Below are positions 6,066 through 11,189 of a DNA stretch of 11,189 nucleotides, one piece after another. A program made the position numbers and the translations under genes. Origin of the DNA: Chloroflexota bacterium. Its GTDB lineage: Bacteria; Chloroflexota; Dehalococcoidia; UBA1127; JACQUN01. The first letter of the stretch is position 1, and every line of letters begins with the position of its first letter. The stretch is taken from positions 1 through 11,189 of the forward strand of contig JACQUN010000122.1 of the NCBI GenBank assembly GCA_016210285.1, given 5' to 3'. The notes beneath the pieces are model-generated. The model was not told the origin of the DNA. It saw only the letters and a program-made list of their open reading frames with translations, and did no database searches.

Positions 6066-7265
6066 CTACCGCTCTCGTGCTGCCAGCGCGAAAGCCATCC
6101 CCACCAGGCTCAGCAGAGCCGCCAGGTAGAAGGCCCACCGCAATGAGCCTGTGACGTCCAGCACCCACCCGCTCACCACCGGGGCGACCAGGGAGCTTCC
6201 CATGGCAAAGGTGTTCAGCACCCCGATGGCTGTGCCCAGGCCCACCTTCCCTGAAGCCAGGGCGTGGCTTCCCGTCCAGGCCACAAACAGGGGGTTGAGG
6301 GACAGCGCTCCGGTGAACCCGTAGAACGCCAGCCCTGACAGGAGCAGGCCGACCCCCTGGAAGGACGCCACGCCCAGGATAGCCAGGGCGCTGAGGGGGA
6401 CTACAACGAGGACCACCCGCTTCTTGCTCACCTGGTCGGAGAGGCGGCCCCAGAGGAGGGCGCCCAGCATCATGGGGAAGGCCACCACCGCGGTGAACAG
6501 GCCCGCCTGGTTCAGGCTCACTCCCTTCTCTCGGAACAGGAAGCTGGGGCCCCAGGTCAGCACCACCCAGTGGGCGTAGAGCACGAAGAAGAAGGCGAGG
6601 TTGATGGCCAGGAAACGCCAGCTACCCAAGGCCCGCCTGAAGCCGCCCAGTGGCTGCGGGACTTGCGTGGAGCCCTTCAGAAGCGCCCAGAAGACCGGCA
6701 CCAGGAGGAGGGTGACCATGCCCATGAGGGTGAAGGGGAGCCGCCAGGACCCCGACACGCCGTACAGCACCCCAGCAATGGAAAGCCCCAGGGCCACGCC
6801 CAGTCCCGCGCCGCTGGTGAGCACTGCGGAGCTCAGCCCCCGTCTCTCCTGCGGGACACTGCCGACCGTAAGGCCGTAGGAGCAGGAGTAGTAGGCACCT
6901 CCTCCAAACCCGTGGAGCGCGATAAAGGCCAGGAGCAACCCATAGTGGAAGGAAAGGAGTCCCACTGCCAGCAGGCCCACGCCGGCGATGAGGTACATGG
7001 GGATCAGCACCCGCTTCAGCCCGAAACGGTCTCCCAGGATACCCGAGGGGATCTGAAGGGCGAGGTAGGTCAGGAAGTAGGTGCTGGCAATGGCGCCTTG
7101 CTGTGTCCCCGTGAGGTGGAACTCGCTGCCGATGAGGGGCAGGAGGGGGTACAGCAGGGTGCGGTCCGCGTAGATGGCTGCCCAGCCCAGCGCCAGCGCC
7201 GCGACCAGCAGGACGGCCCGGACCCGGGCCGTCAGCCAGGATGCAGCGGGTTGTTGCACCCTCAT
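6066..7265 (-). CDS. Major facilitator superfamily transporter
   Basis: A protein of 399 residues with about twelve hydrophobic helices, the usual MFS layout. The cytoplasmic motif A after helix 2 is clear (GILGDRFGLKRVL, about residues 75-87). The matching loop in the second half reads GRLSDQVSKKRVV. The frame stays open far upstream, to 7490 inside the DUF2203 gene. That extension is polar and unlike a transporter N-terminus, so I start at the ATG at 7265 (MRVQQPAASW). A modest AAGGG lies 10 nt before that ATG. The gene sits 76 bp downstream of DUF2203 in the same direction and probably shares its promoter. The sequence resembles carriers of organic anions more than drug pumps, but the substrate cannot be named with confidence. 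Confidence 0.88.
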   Translation of the reverse strand: MRVQQPAASWLTARVRAVLLVAALALGWAAIYADRTLLYPLLPLIGSEFHLTGTQQGAIASTYFLTYLALQIPSGILGDRFGLKRVLIPMYLIAGVGLLAVGLLSFHYGLLLAFIALHGFGGGAYYSCSYGLTVGSVPQERRGLSSAVLTSGAGLGVALGLSIAGVLYGVSGSWRLPFTLMGMVTLLLVPVFWALLKGSTQVPQPLGGFRRALGSWRFLAINLAFFFVLYAHWVVLTWGPSFLFREKGVSLNQAGLFTAVVAFPMMLGALLWGRLSDQVSKKRVVLVVVPLSALAILGVASFQGVGLLLSGLAFYGFTGALSLNPLFVAWTGSHALASGKVGLGTAIGVLNTFAMGSSLVAPVVSGWVLDVTGSLRWAFYLAALLSLVGMAFALAARER

Positions 7266-7345
7266 GGAGGTGCTGCCCTTGGCCGAGGGAGCGGCTCCCT
7301 TCCATCGCCGGTGGGCGTCTGGCGCGCGGGACTCCGCTGACTCAT
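7262..7345 (-). other. Possible 27-codon mini-ORF bridging DUF2203 and MFS
   Basis: An ATG overlaps the DUF2203 stop codon (ATGA at 7345-7342). The frame then runs 27 codons, rich in Arg and Pro, and its TGA overlaps the MFS start (ATGA at 7265-7262). It has no ribosome site of its own. It could carry terminating ribosomes from DUF2203 to the MFS start, or be chance. No known protein is recognised in it. Confidence 0.25.
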
Positions 7346-7740
7346 AAGGGTTGGCGCCCGGCGAACCCGGCGTTGGTCTCGTGCCAGTAGGAGATCTCAG
7401 CCTCGCCCAGCAGCCAGCACAGGTGGACCTCCCGGCCTCCCTGGACGGAGGGGAAGTCCACCAGGCCCTTTCCCACATCCCGTACGACAATCCCCCTGGC
7501 GGCTATCGCCTCCACGTGGCGGTTCATTTCTTTGGAGAGGGCGTCCAGGGCCTGCCGCTTCTGGGAAAGCTCCCCCTCGATGCCGGTAGAGCCGTTGGTG
7601 CGTCCCTGGCGCACCAGGGAGACCATCTGTTCCTCCAGGCTCGAAATCTCATGGCGCAGGGGTCCCGTGGCCTCAAGAACCCCTCTCAGCCATGACAGCA
7701 GGCTGTTGGCCTCCTCCACGGTGAAGTAGCGTGTCGCCAT
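7342..7740 (-). CDS. DUF2203 family protein
   Basis: A 132-residue protein that fits DUF2203 from end to end: RYFTVEEANSLLSWLRGVLE at the N-terminus, a central helical region of about residues 20-80 likely to be coiled coil, then VVRDVGKGLVDFPS, REVHLCWLLGE, YWHETNAGF and the closing AGRQPL. The family is small, cytoplasmic and of unknown function; the conserved Trp/His/Glu pattern near the C-terminus is its best signature. The ATG at 7740 is preceded by AGGAGA (7743-7748) and a promoter at 7780-7808. It is the first gene of a unit with the MFS transporter and is divergent from the PHP gene. Confidence 0.9.
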   Translation of the reverse strand: MATRYFTVEEANSLLSWLRGVLEATGPLRHEISSLEEQMVSLVRQGRTNGSTGIEGELSQKRQALDALSKEMNRHVEAIAARGIVVRDVGKGLVDFPSVQGGREVHLCWLLGEAEISYWHETNAGFAGRQPL

Positions 7741-7779
7741 GATTCTCCTGCTCGCCTCTCGGCATCCAGCCTTTCCATT

Positions 7780-7808
7780 ACTATACCCTCCCTATCGCCT
7801 TGGCTCAA
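7780..7808 (-). promoter_or_regulatory. Promoter for DUF2203-MFS
   Basis: On the minus strand, TTGAGC (7808-7803), a 17-bp spacer and TATAGT (7785-7780). The predicted start leaves a leader of about 30 nt containing AGGAGA. Confidence 0.55.
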
Positions 7809-7864
7809 GCTTACCTGGGATGGGTTCCCCACGGCCTCATCGGGGTGATGGGCAGATGCACGCC

Positions 7865-7893
7865 TTGTTCCCCAGGAGGGGGCATGCTATTCT
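7865..7893 (+). promoter_or_regulatory. Promoter for the PHP-domain gene
   Basis: TTGTTC (7865-7870), a 17-bp spacer and TATTCT (7888-7893), the latter preceded by TGC as in an extended -10. It lies back to back with the DUF2203 promoter and gives a leader of about 70 nt. Confidence 0.45.
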
Positions 7894-7968
7894 GGTTCGT
7901 TCGGTCACAGTGCCCAGCAGGCGAGGGATGGATGCTCGCCAGGTGGGCAGAAGGCCCAGGAGGCGCTC

Positions 7969-8685
7969 ATGGTCTTCGATTTCCACACCCACACCTTCCT
8001 CAGCGATGGCTCGCTCTCCCCGGTGGAGCTCATCCGCCGGGCAAAGGTGAACGGCTACCAGGTCATTGCTGTCACCGACCACGCGGGGATGTGGGACCAG
8101 GAGCGCATCCTCCAGGTGCTGGTGAAGGAGTGCGAGCTGGCCTCCCGGGAGATGGACATCCTGGCCATTCCCGGCGTGGAGCTGACCCACGTGCCAAAGA
8201 GCAGGATCAATGAGGCGGCTCGGAGGGCAAAAGAGTTGGGGGCGAGGATTGTTGTGGTGCATGGCGAGACGATTGTGGAGCCGGTGGAGGAGGGCACGAA
8301 CCTGGCAGCCGTGCAGTCATCCTACGTGGACATCCTGGCCCACCCGGGCATTCTACGGAGGGAAGAGGCAAAGCTTGCTCTGGAGCACGGCATTTTCCTG
8401 GAGCTCTCGGCCAGGCGAGGGCACTCCCTGACCAACGGCCACGTCGCCAGGGTTGCTGCCTCCGCCGGCGCCCAACTCATCCTGGACTCCGACGCCCACG
8501 AGCCCCAGGATCTCCTGACCTCGAGGCTAGCGAGGCAGGTTGTCAGGGGCGCTGGCCTGCCTTCGGGCCAGGCCACCCAAGTCCTTCAGACCAATCCCAG
8601 GGCCCTGCTTCGTCGCCTGAAGGTGCCCCTGGAGGGACGCCCCGGGCGCGTGGCCTCGCCCGAGGCGTCCCCAGGGACGCGGTAG
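7969..8685 (+). CDS. PHP-domain metal-dependent phosphoesterase (histidinol-phosphatase-like)
   Basis: A 238-residue protein carrying the full PHP metal-binding set in order: HTH at residues 6-8 with D13, D37-H38 in VTDHAG, E71 and H74 in PGVELTH, H98 in VVHGE, H125 in LAHPG, and D175 with H177 in DSDAHEP. PHP enzymes usually bind two or three divalent metals and hydrolyse phosphate esters; histidinol phosphate, nucleotide or nucleic-acid substrates occur in relatives. No histidine-biosynthesis genes are nearby, so I do not assign hisK. AGGAGG at 7958-7963 supports the ATG. The last 20 or so residues (Pro/Gly/Arg-rich) extend beyond the domain. The gene ends 3 bp before the stop of the convergent DUF5679 gene. 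Confidence 0.9.
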   Translation: MVFDFHTHTFLSDGSLSPVELIRRAKVNGYQVIAVTDHAGMWDQERILQVLVKECELASREMDILAIPGVELTHVPKSRINEAARRAKELGARIVVVHGETIVEPVEEGTNLAAVQSSYVDILAHPGILRREEAKLALEHGIFLELSARRGHSLTNGHVARVAASAGAQLILDSDAHEPQDLLTSRLARQVVRGAGLPSGQATQVLQTNPRALLRRLKVPLEGRPGRVASPEASPGTR

Positions 8686-8688
8686 CAG

Positions 8689-8829
8689 CTATCCCTTCCC
8701 GATGCGGAAGACCTTGGTGCCGCAAACGGGACAGACCCCTTGGGTCGCAGGTCGGCCATTCTTCAGCTTGACCTGGACGGGGCTGCGGATGTCCCGCTTG
8801 GTCCGGCACTTGAAGCAATAGGCATCCAT
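8689..8829 (-). CDS. DUF5679-type zinc-ribbon mini-protein
   Basis: A 46-residue protein with two cysteine pairs, CFKC at residues 5-8 and CPVC at 33-36, as in a zinc ribbon. The segment KLKNGRPATQGVCPVCGTKVFRIGK matches what I know of DUF5679 proteins, which are common in Chloroflexota. The start is well supported: AAGGAGG lies 8 nt upstream (8838-8844) and a consensus-like promoter stands at 8866-8894. The role is unknown; nucleic-acid or ribosome binding is often proposed for such ribbons and remains an inference. It converges with the PHP gene with only 3 bp between stop codons, and no terminator fits between them. Confidence 0.88.
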   Translation of the reverse strand: MDAYCFKCRTKRDIRSPVQVKLKNGRPATQGVCPVCGTKVFRIGKG

Positions 8830-8865
8830 ATGATCTGCCTCCTTTCTGTAGCTTTGCCAGATAGA

Positions 8866-8894
8866 AACTAAAGCCTAGCTACCCCCGTTGTCAA
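8866..8894 (-). promoter_or_regulatory. Promoter for the DUF5679 gene
   Basis: On the minus strand, TTGACA (8894-8889), an exact 17-bp spacer and TTAGTT (8871-8866). The perfect -35 box suggests strong expression of the mini-protein. The leader is about 30 nt and holds AAGGAGG. Confidence 0.65.
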
Positions 8895-9092
8895 GAGGTT
8901 TAGGCCCCTTTTCCCGACTTTTTTGCCCACTTTCCCTCTCGTCCCTACCGTTGCCTGGGGCGAAAGAGGTCGCCGCCCTGCTGCGACGGGAGGCGGAGTC
9001 CACCGCCCTATCTGTGATAGGAAGGCGGCAGAGGGCAGCGCCTGCCAACGGGGTGTGCTCAGAGAAGTGCAAGAAAAGTCCCCAAAAAAGGC
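8895..9092. other. Gene-free stretch upstream of the small membrane protein
   Basis: I see no convincing gene between the DUF5679 promoter and the promoter at 9093. Open frames on both strands here lack ribosome sites and resemble no family. The stretch includes A-rich patches (AAGAAAAGTCCCCAAAAAAGG at about 9070-9090) that could act as an UP-like or curved upstream region for the following promoter. Confidence 0.5.
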
Positions 9093-9122
9093 TTGAAAGT
9101 TGTATCAAAATGTCCTTAGACT
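9093..9122 (+). promoter_or_regulatory. Promoter for the small membrane protein
   Basis: TTGAAA (9093-9098), an 18-bp spacer and TAGACT (9117-9122), the same layout as the promoters at 3288 and 5139. The predicted start near 9129 leaves a leader of about 84 nt that begins next to the palindrome at 9135-9150. Confidence 0.5.
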
Positions 9123-9134
9123 GTGTGCGTCACC

Positions 9135-9150
9135 GCAGCGCATGCGCTGC
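9135..9150. promoter_or_regulatory. 16-bp perfect palindrome, operator candidate
   Basis: GCAGCGCATGCGCTGC is its own reverse complement. It begins about 6 bases after the predicted transcription start of the small membrane protein gene, a classic place for a dimeric repressor site. In RNA it could also form a hairpin, though with an awkwardly small loop. Confidence 0.45.
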
Positions 9151-9212
9151 AGGAAAGCCGCCACCGGGAATCCCCAGGTGGCGCCAGTATGGAGTAGATC
9201 AGGAGGTCTGCT

Positions 9213-9659
9213 ATGCAATCCCGAGCCGCCGCTATGACCGCGCCAGGACCCTTTGCTGGCCCCGCACCTGCTGCGCCGTCACGAGAAGCCCCATCCTCTG
9301 AAGCCCGCCGTTCCCGCGAGGCGACCCCTGGCCTTGCCAACGTGCGCCGTGGTGAGATAGGGAGTGAGGTCCGGCCACGACGGCTGGAGCGGCGCGAGGA
9401 GTGGACGTGGGAAAGCTGGGGCCAGCGGTCAGAGCGGAGCCTGATCCGGGCGGCCCGCAACCTGGAGATGCTGAACTGGGCAGGCATTGGAGCCCTGCTG
9501 GGGGCGGCGGCCGCTGCCGCGCCTGCCTTCTACTTCGGCTTTGGGCAATACCCCTTTGTCTTTGCTCAGCCTCTGGGCGCAGCGGCTGGCGCCATCCTTG
9601 GGAACCTGGTCGTGCACTGGCGCTGGTCAGCCGACCCCCATCTCTCTGACCGCTTCTAG
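9213..9659 (+). CDS. Hypothetical small membrane protein
   Basis: I do not recognise a family. The 148-residue protein has a polar N-terminal half rich in Ala, Pro, Arg and Glu (residues 1-85). Two hydrophobic segments follow (about 88-110 and 114-136), rich in Ala/Gly and joined by a short turn (FGFGQYPF), then a short polar tail. The pattern suggests a helical hairpin in the membrane with an N-terminal cytoplasmic region. A strong AGGAGGT at 9201-9207, 5 nt before the ATG, and an upstream promoter and palindrome support a real gene. Met8 (9234) is an alternative start. It stands alone, with a gene-free region on each side, so context gives no function. Confidence 0.65.
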   Translation: MQSRAAAMTAPGPFAGPAPAAPSREAPSSEARRSREATPGLANVRRGEIGSEVRPRRLERREEWTWESWGQRSERSLIRAARNLEMLNWAGIGALLGAAAAAAPAFYFGFGQYPFVFAQPLGAAAGAILGNLVVHWRWSADPHLSDRF

Positions 9660-9910
9660 CGCCGGCAACCCTCCGGGAAGACATGGCGCTCTTGCTGGCC
9701 CCAAGGCCAGGAGTCCCAGTGTCGCCGTGGGGGCGAGGCTTCCGACCCAGGCGGCGCAGCGACCGAAGAGTCCCCTGAGAGGTTTTTTGCGGAGCCTGCT
9801 CTGAGGCCCGCTCAGGGCAGAAGGGCCCAGAGGGACCGCCCCTGGGGCCGTGCTCAGTGTGGTAGTGTCGGCTCAGTTCTTCATGAAGCTCTGCTTCGCC
9901 ACCCCCGCAT
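9660..9910. other. Gene-free, hairpin-rich stretch
   Basis: No gene is visible. Hairpins are: CTGGCC-CCAA-GGCCAG (9695-9710); TCGCC/GGCGA (9722-9736); and a 10-bp stem 9796-9805/9811-9820 around GCCCG. A T6 run lies at 9783-9788 but has no good stem directly before it. The first hairpin may end the upstream transcript without a U-tract. Confidence 0.45.
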
Positions 9911-10007
9911 GAAAATGCCCTTGCGCCCGCTCGTGGTGAGCTAGTCGAACCATGAGCGGGTTTGTGCCGCTCATCCTTCGACAAGCTCAGGACGAGCGGG
10001 CATTTTC
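9911..10007. repeat. 97-bp palindromic REP/BIME-like element
   Basis: The outer ends GAAAATGCCC (9911-9920) and GGGCATTTTC (9998-10007) are perfect inverted repeats. Inside are two inverted copies of a 33-nt hairpin module. The left module has stems 9927-9937/9949-9959 and loop GAGCTAGTCGA. The right module has stems 9967-9977/9989-9999, and its loop on the minus strand reads GAGCTTGTCGA. The stems of the two copies differ by GG/CC against CC/GG, so each copy keeps its own pairing. No transposase is present. Such pairs of inverted palindromes are typical of REP/BIME elements moved by RAYT transposases elsewhere in a genome. Confidence 0.75.
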
Positions 10008-10056
10008 TGAGCAGTGACCTTCGGGCTGTGGTGAGGCGGGGGGGCTGGGACCGCTC

Positions 10057-10578
10057 TCAGAGCGCGGCGTGCCCATTGCTGCGCGGGCAGATATGGGGGC
10101 CGGGGCCGATAGGGCCTCCGCAGAGCTGGCAGAGCGGGCGGCCCGCGGCGCAGACCTCAAGAGCCTCCTCCGCCAGGGAATGGAGCTGCTGGCGCGTCGC
10201 CCACAGCCCCAAAATGGGGCGGCTGGCTCTCCTCGTGGCAGCCTCGTAGGCTACCAGCAGGAAAAGGTCCCGTTCCTCGTCATGCCCCAGCGCCAGCCGC
10301 TCAACCTTGAAGTCGAAGGAGGGCCCCTCGCCAGCGAGGGACTCTGGGGCGGGTTGCTGCACCGTGCGCTGCTGTGCGGAGGTGAGGAGCTGCTGGATTG
10401 CCAGGGCGAGCTGGAAAAGCTGCTCCTTTTCAAGCCACAGGCAGGCGGTGCCCCGCTCGGCCTCCACCAGCAGGCGGAAGCGGCGCTGGCCCGGCGCGCC
10501 CGTAGCGTTGGCATTGAGGCGGGCTGTTAGCCCCAGGTCATGCCGCGCTTCAGGCAAACTACCCGCTCCAAGGGACAT
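10057..10578 (-). CDS. DUF3090 (TIGR03847) family protein
   Basis: A 173-residue protein matching DUF3090. Near the N-terminus GAPGQRRFRLLVEAERG and then LEKEQLFQLALAIQQLL are the family core. The middle carries FKVERLALGHDEERDLFLLVAYE. The C-terminus ends in CQLCGGPIGPGPHICPRSNGH, where C150, C153, H162 and C164 could hold a metal. The family is known from Actinobacteria and Chloroflexota and has no established function. The ATG at 10578 follows a purine-rich GAGGGGTGAG and an extended -10 at 10591-10599. The gene is divergent from the amidohydrolase, and its 3' end lies 49 bp from the REP-like element. Confidence 0.85.
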   Translation of the reverse strand: MSLGAGSLPEARHDLGLTARLNANATGAPGQRRFRLLVEAERGTACLWLEKEQLFQLALAIQQLLTSAQQRTVQQPAPESLAGEGPSFDFKVERLALGHDEERDLFLLVAYEAATRRASRPILGLWATRQQLHSLAEEALEVCAAGRPLCQLCGGPIGPGPHICPRSNGHAAL

Positions 10579-10590
10579 CTCTCACCCCTC

Positions 10591-10599
10591 ATCATAGCA
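10591..10599 (-). promoter_or_regulatory. Extended -10 promoter for the DUF3090 gene
   Basis: On the minus strand, TGC followed by TATGAT. No -35 box is evident at the proper distance, which is usual for extended -10 promoters. The ATG follows 12 nt after the box, so the leader would be very short. Confidence 0.45.
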
Positions 10600-10703
10600 G
10601 ATGCTGGCCTGCGCCGTGCCGTAGAGCCGCTTGCAGCTTTCCCGGGGGTTGTGGGGCGGGGTGTCGCGCCCCGCTCTGGTGAGCCAACGGAACCCGCTCG
10701 GCG

Positions 10704-10712
10704 TGCTATGAT
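10704..10712 (+). promoter_or_regulatory. Extended -10 promoter for the amidohydrolase gene
   Basis: TGC followed by TATGAT, exactly the same nine bases as the divergent promoter at 10591-10599. No clear -35 box. The predicted start near 10719 leaves a leader of about 22 nt with GGAGG at 10732-10736. Confidence 0.5.
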
Positions 10713-10740
10713 AGCGGGAGCACGTGAAAGCGGAGGACGC

Positions 10741-11189
10741 ATGACCAGGTATGACCTTGTCCTGAAAGGCGGCACGCTGGTGGACCCCGCCCACAGGATC
10801 GAAGGGCCGAGGGACATCGGCATCGTCCGCGGCTGGGTGGACTCCGTCGAGCCGGAGATACCGGAGACGGACGCCAGCCAGGTGCTTTCGGTCCAGGGCA
10901 AGGTGGTCTTCCCCGGTGTCATTGACACGCATGTCCATCTGGTCAACCTCTCCGGCCCCTTTGACGGTGCCATTGGACACCGCATGATGGCAGAGGCCGG
11001 GGTCACGACCGCCATTGACTTCGCTGGAAACATGGAAGACCTGGTGCGTGGTGTCCTGACCCACGGCGCCGGGCTCAATATCGGTGGCCTGCTCGCCATC
11101 ATCCCCGGCCAGACCGTGCCCGACTCTAACCCCTCGCCCACCATCCTGCGAGAGCGGGTGGAGCAGGCCCTGGCCCAGGGCTCCCTGGG
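10741..11189 (+). CDS. Amidohydrolase-superfamily enzyme (N-terminal part)
   Basis: The gene runs off the right edge after 149 codons. The N-terminus has the usual small beta-sandwich opening (YDLVLKGGTLVDPAHRIEG) and then VVFPGVIDTHVHL, in which H64 and H66 are the first two metal ligands of the TIM-barrel active site. AEAGVTTAIDF follows, as in many family members. The next ligands lie beyond the window. HVHLVN lacks the arginine that follows HxH in dihydroorotase, so pyrimidine synthesis is unlikely. A hydantoinase, N-acyl amino-acid deacylase or deacetylase-like enzyme is more probable. GGAGG 4 nt before the ATG supports the start. Confidence 0.85.
   Translation, partial: MTRYDLVLKGGTLVDPAHRIEGPRDIGIVRGWVDSVEPEIPETDASQVLSVQGKVVFPGVIDTHVHLVNLSGPFDGAIGHRMMAEAGVTTAIDFAGNMEDLVRGVLTHGAGLNIGGLLAIIPGQTVPDSNPSPTILRERVEQALAQGSL

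Noticed and set aside
6570..7340. 256-residue open frame on the plus strand
   Set aside because: It is antisense to the MFS gene and is rich in Gly/Gln/Glu, typical of the reverse of a membrane-protein gene.
7266..7490. 75-residue N-terminal extension of the MFS protein
   Set aside because: It would lie mostly within the DUF2203 coding region, is polar and unlike transporter N-termini; the ATG at 7265 gives the usual length.
8888..9301. 137-residue open frame on the plus strand
   Set aside because: It crosses the predicted promoter and the palindrome, overlaps the better-supported gene at 9213, has no ribosome site and shows no family features.
9783..9788. T6 run as an intrinsic terminator
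   Set aside because: No stem of more than about 3 bp ends directly before it, and the good 10-bp stem at 9796-9820 lies on the wrong side for either strand.
9660..10056. CRISPR array or tRNA in the long gap
   Set aside because: There are only two modules, in inverted orientation and without spacers, and no cloverleaf could be drawn. The palindromic element explains the repeat.
10069..10530. 153-residue open frame on the plus strand
   Set aside because: It is antisense to the DUF3090 gene, whose family signatures are unmistakable.

Overview
The window is GC-rich, tightly packed bacterial DNA. Together, a DUF5679 zinc-ribbon mini-protein, a DUF2203 protein, a DUF3090/TIGR03847 protein, a DUF4382 lipoprotein and a type III CoA-transferase suggest Chloroflexota (Dehalococcoidia/SAR202-like). 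This is inferred from family distribution, because no rRNA or tRNA is present to confirm it.

Left part (1-3260, + strand): an operon of aconitase/isopropylmalate-dehydratase-like genes. It holds the 3' end of one large subunit (copy A), a complete second large subunit (copy B, about 92% identical to A over the shared 487 nt), then two different small 'swivel' subunits, and ends at a strong intrinsic terminator (3221-3260). The [4Fe-4S] cysteines are kept. Several residues that bind substrate in LeuCD/aconitase are replaced: DSH to NGH and NRN to TCN in the large subunit, and SSREH to HDHDH in one small subunit or a remodelled loop in the other. These proteins are therefore unlikely to be leucine-biosynthesis enzymes. 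They look like a hydro-lyase system of unknown substrate, and this is the most interesting content of the window.

Middle part (3288-5907, + strand): a promoter, a CaiB/BaiF CoA-transferase and a short RecX form the next unit. A probably leaderless DUF4382 lipoprotein follows from its own consensus-like promoter. It converges on an opposite-strand unit of DUF2203 followed by an MFS transporter (7740-6066), which may be bridged by a 27-codon mini-ORF.

Right part (7780-11189): a PHP-domain phosphoesterase-like gene is divergent from DUF2203 and converges, 3 bp apart, on the DUF5679 gene. Next come a gene-free regulatory stretch with a 16-bp palindrome just after a predicted transcription start, a small two-helix membrane protein, and 400 bp without genes. 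That 400 bp carries several hairpins and a 97-bp palindromic REP/BIME-like element with compensatory stem changes. The window ends with a DUF3090 gene divergent from a truncated amidohydrolase. Both of the last two promoters use the same extended -10 sequence, TGCTATGAT.

Read as a whole, the hydro-lyase subunits, CoA-transferase, MFS carrier and amidohydrolase fit catabolism of organic acids or amides. Only the first four genes clearly form one functional unit. The rest are separate transcription units.
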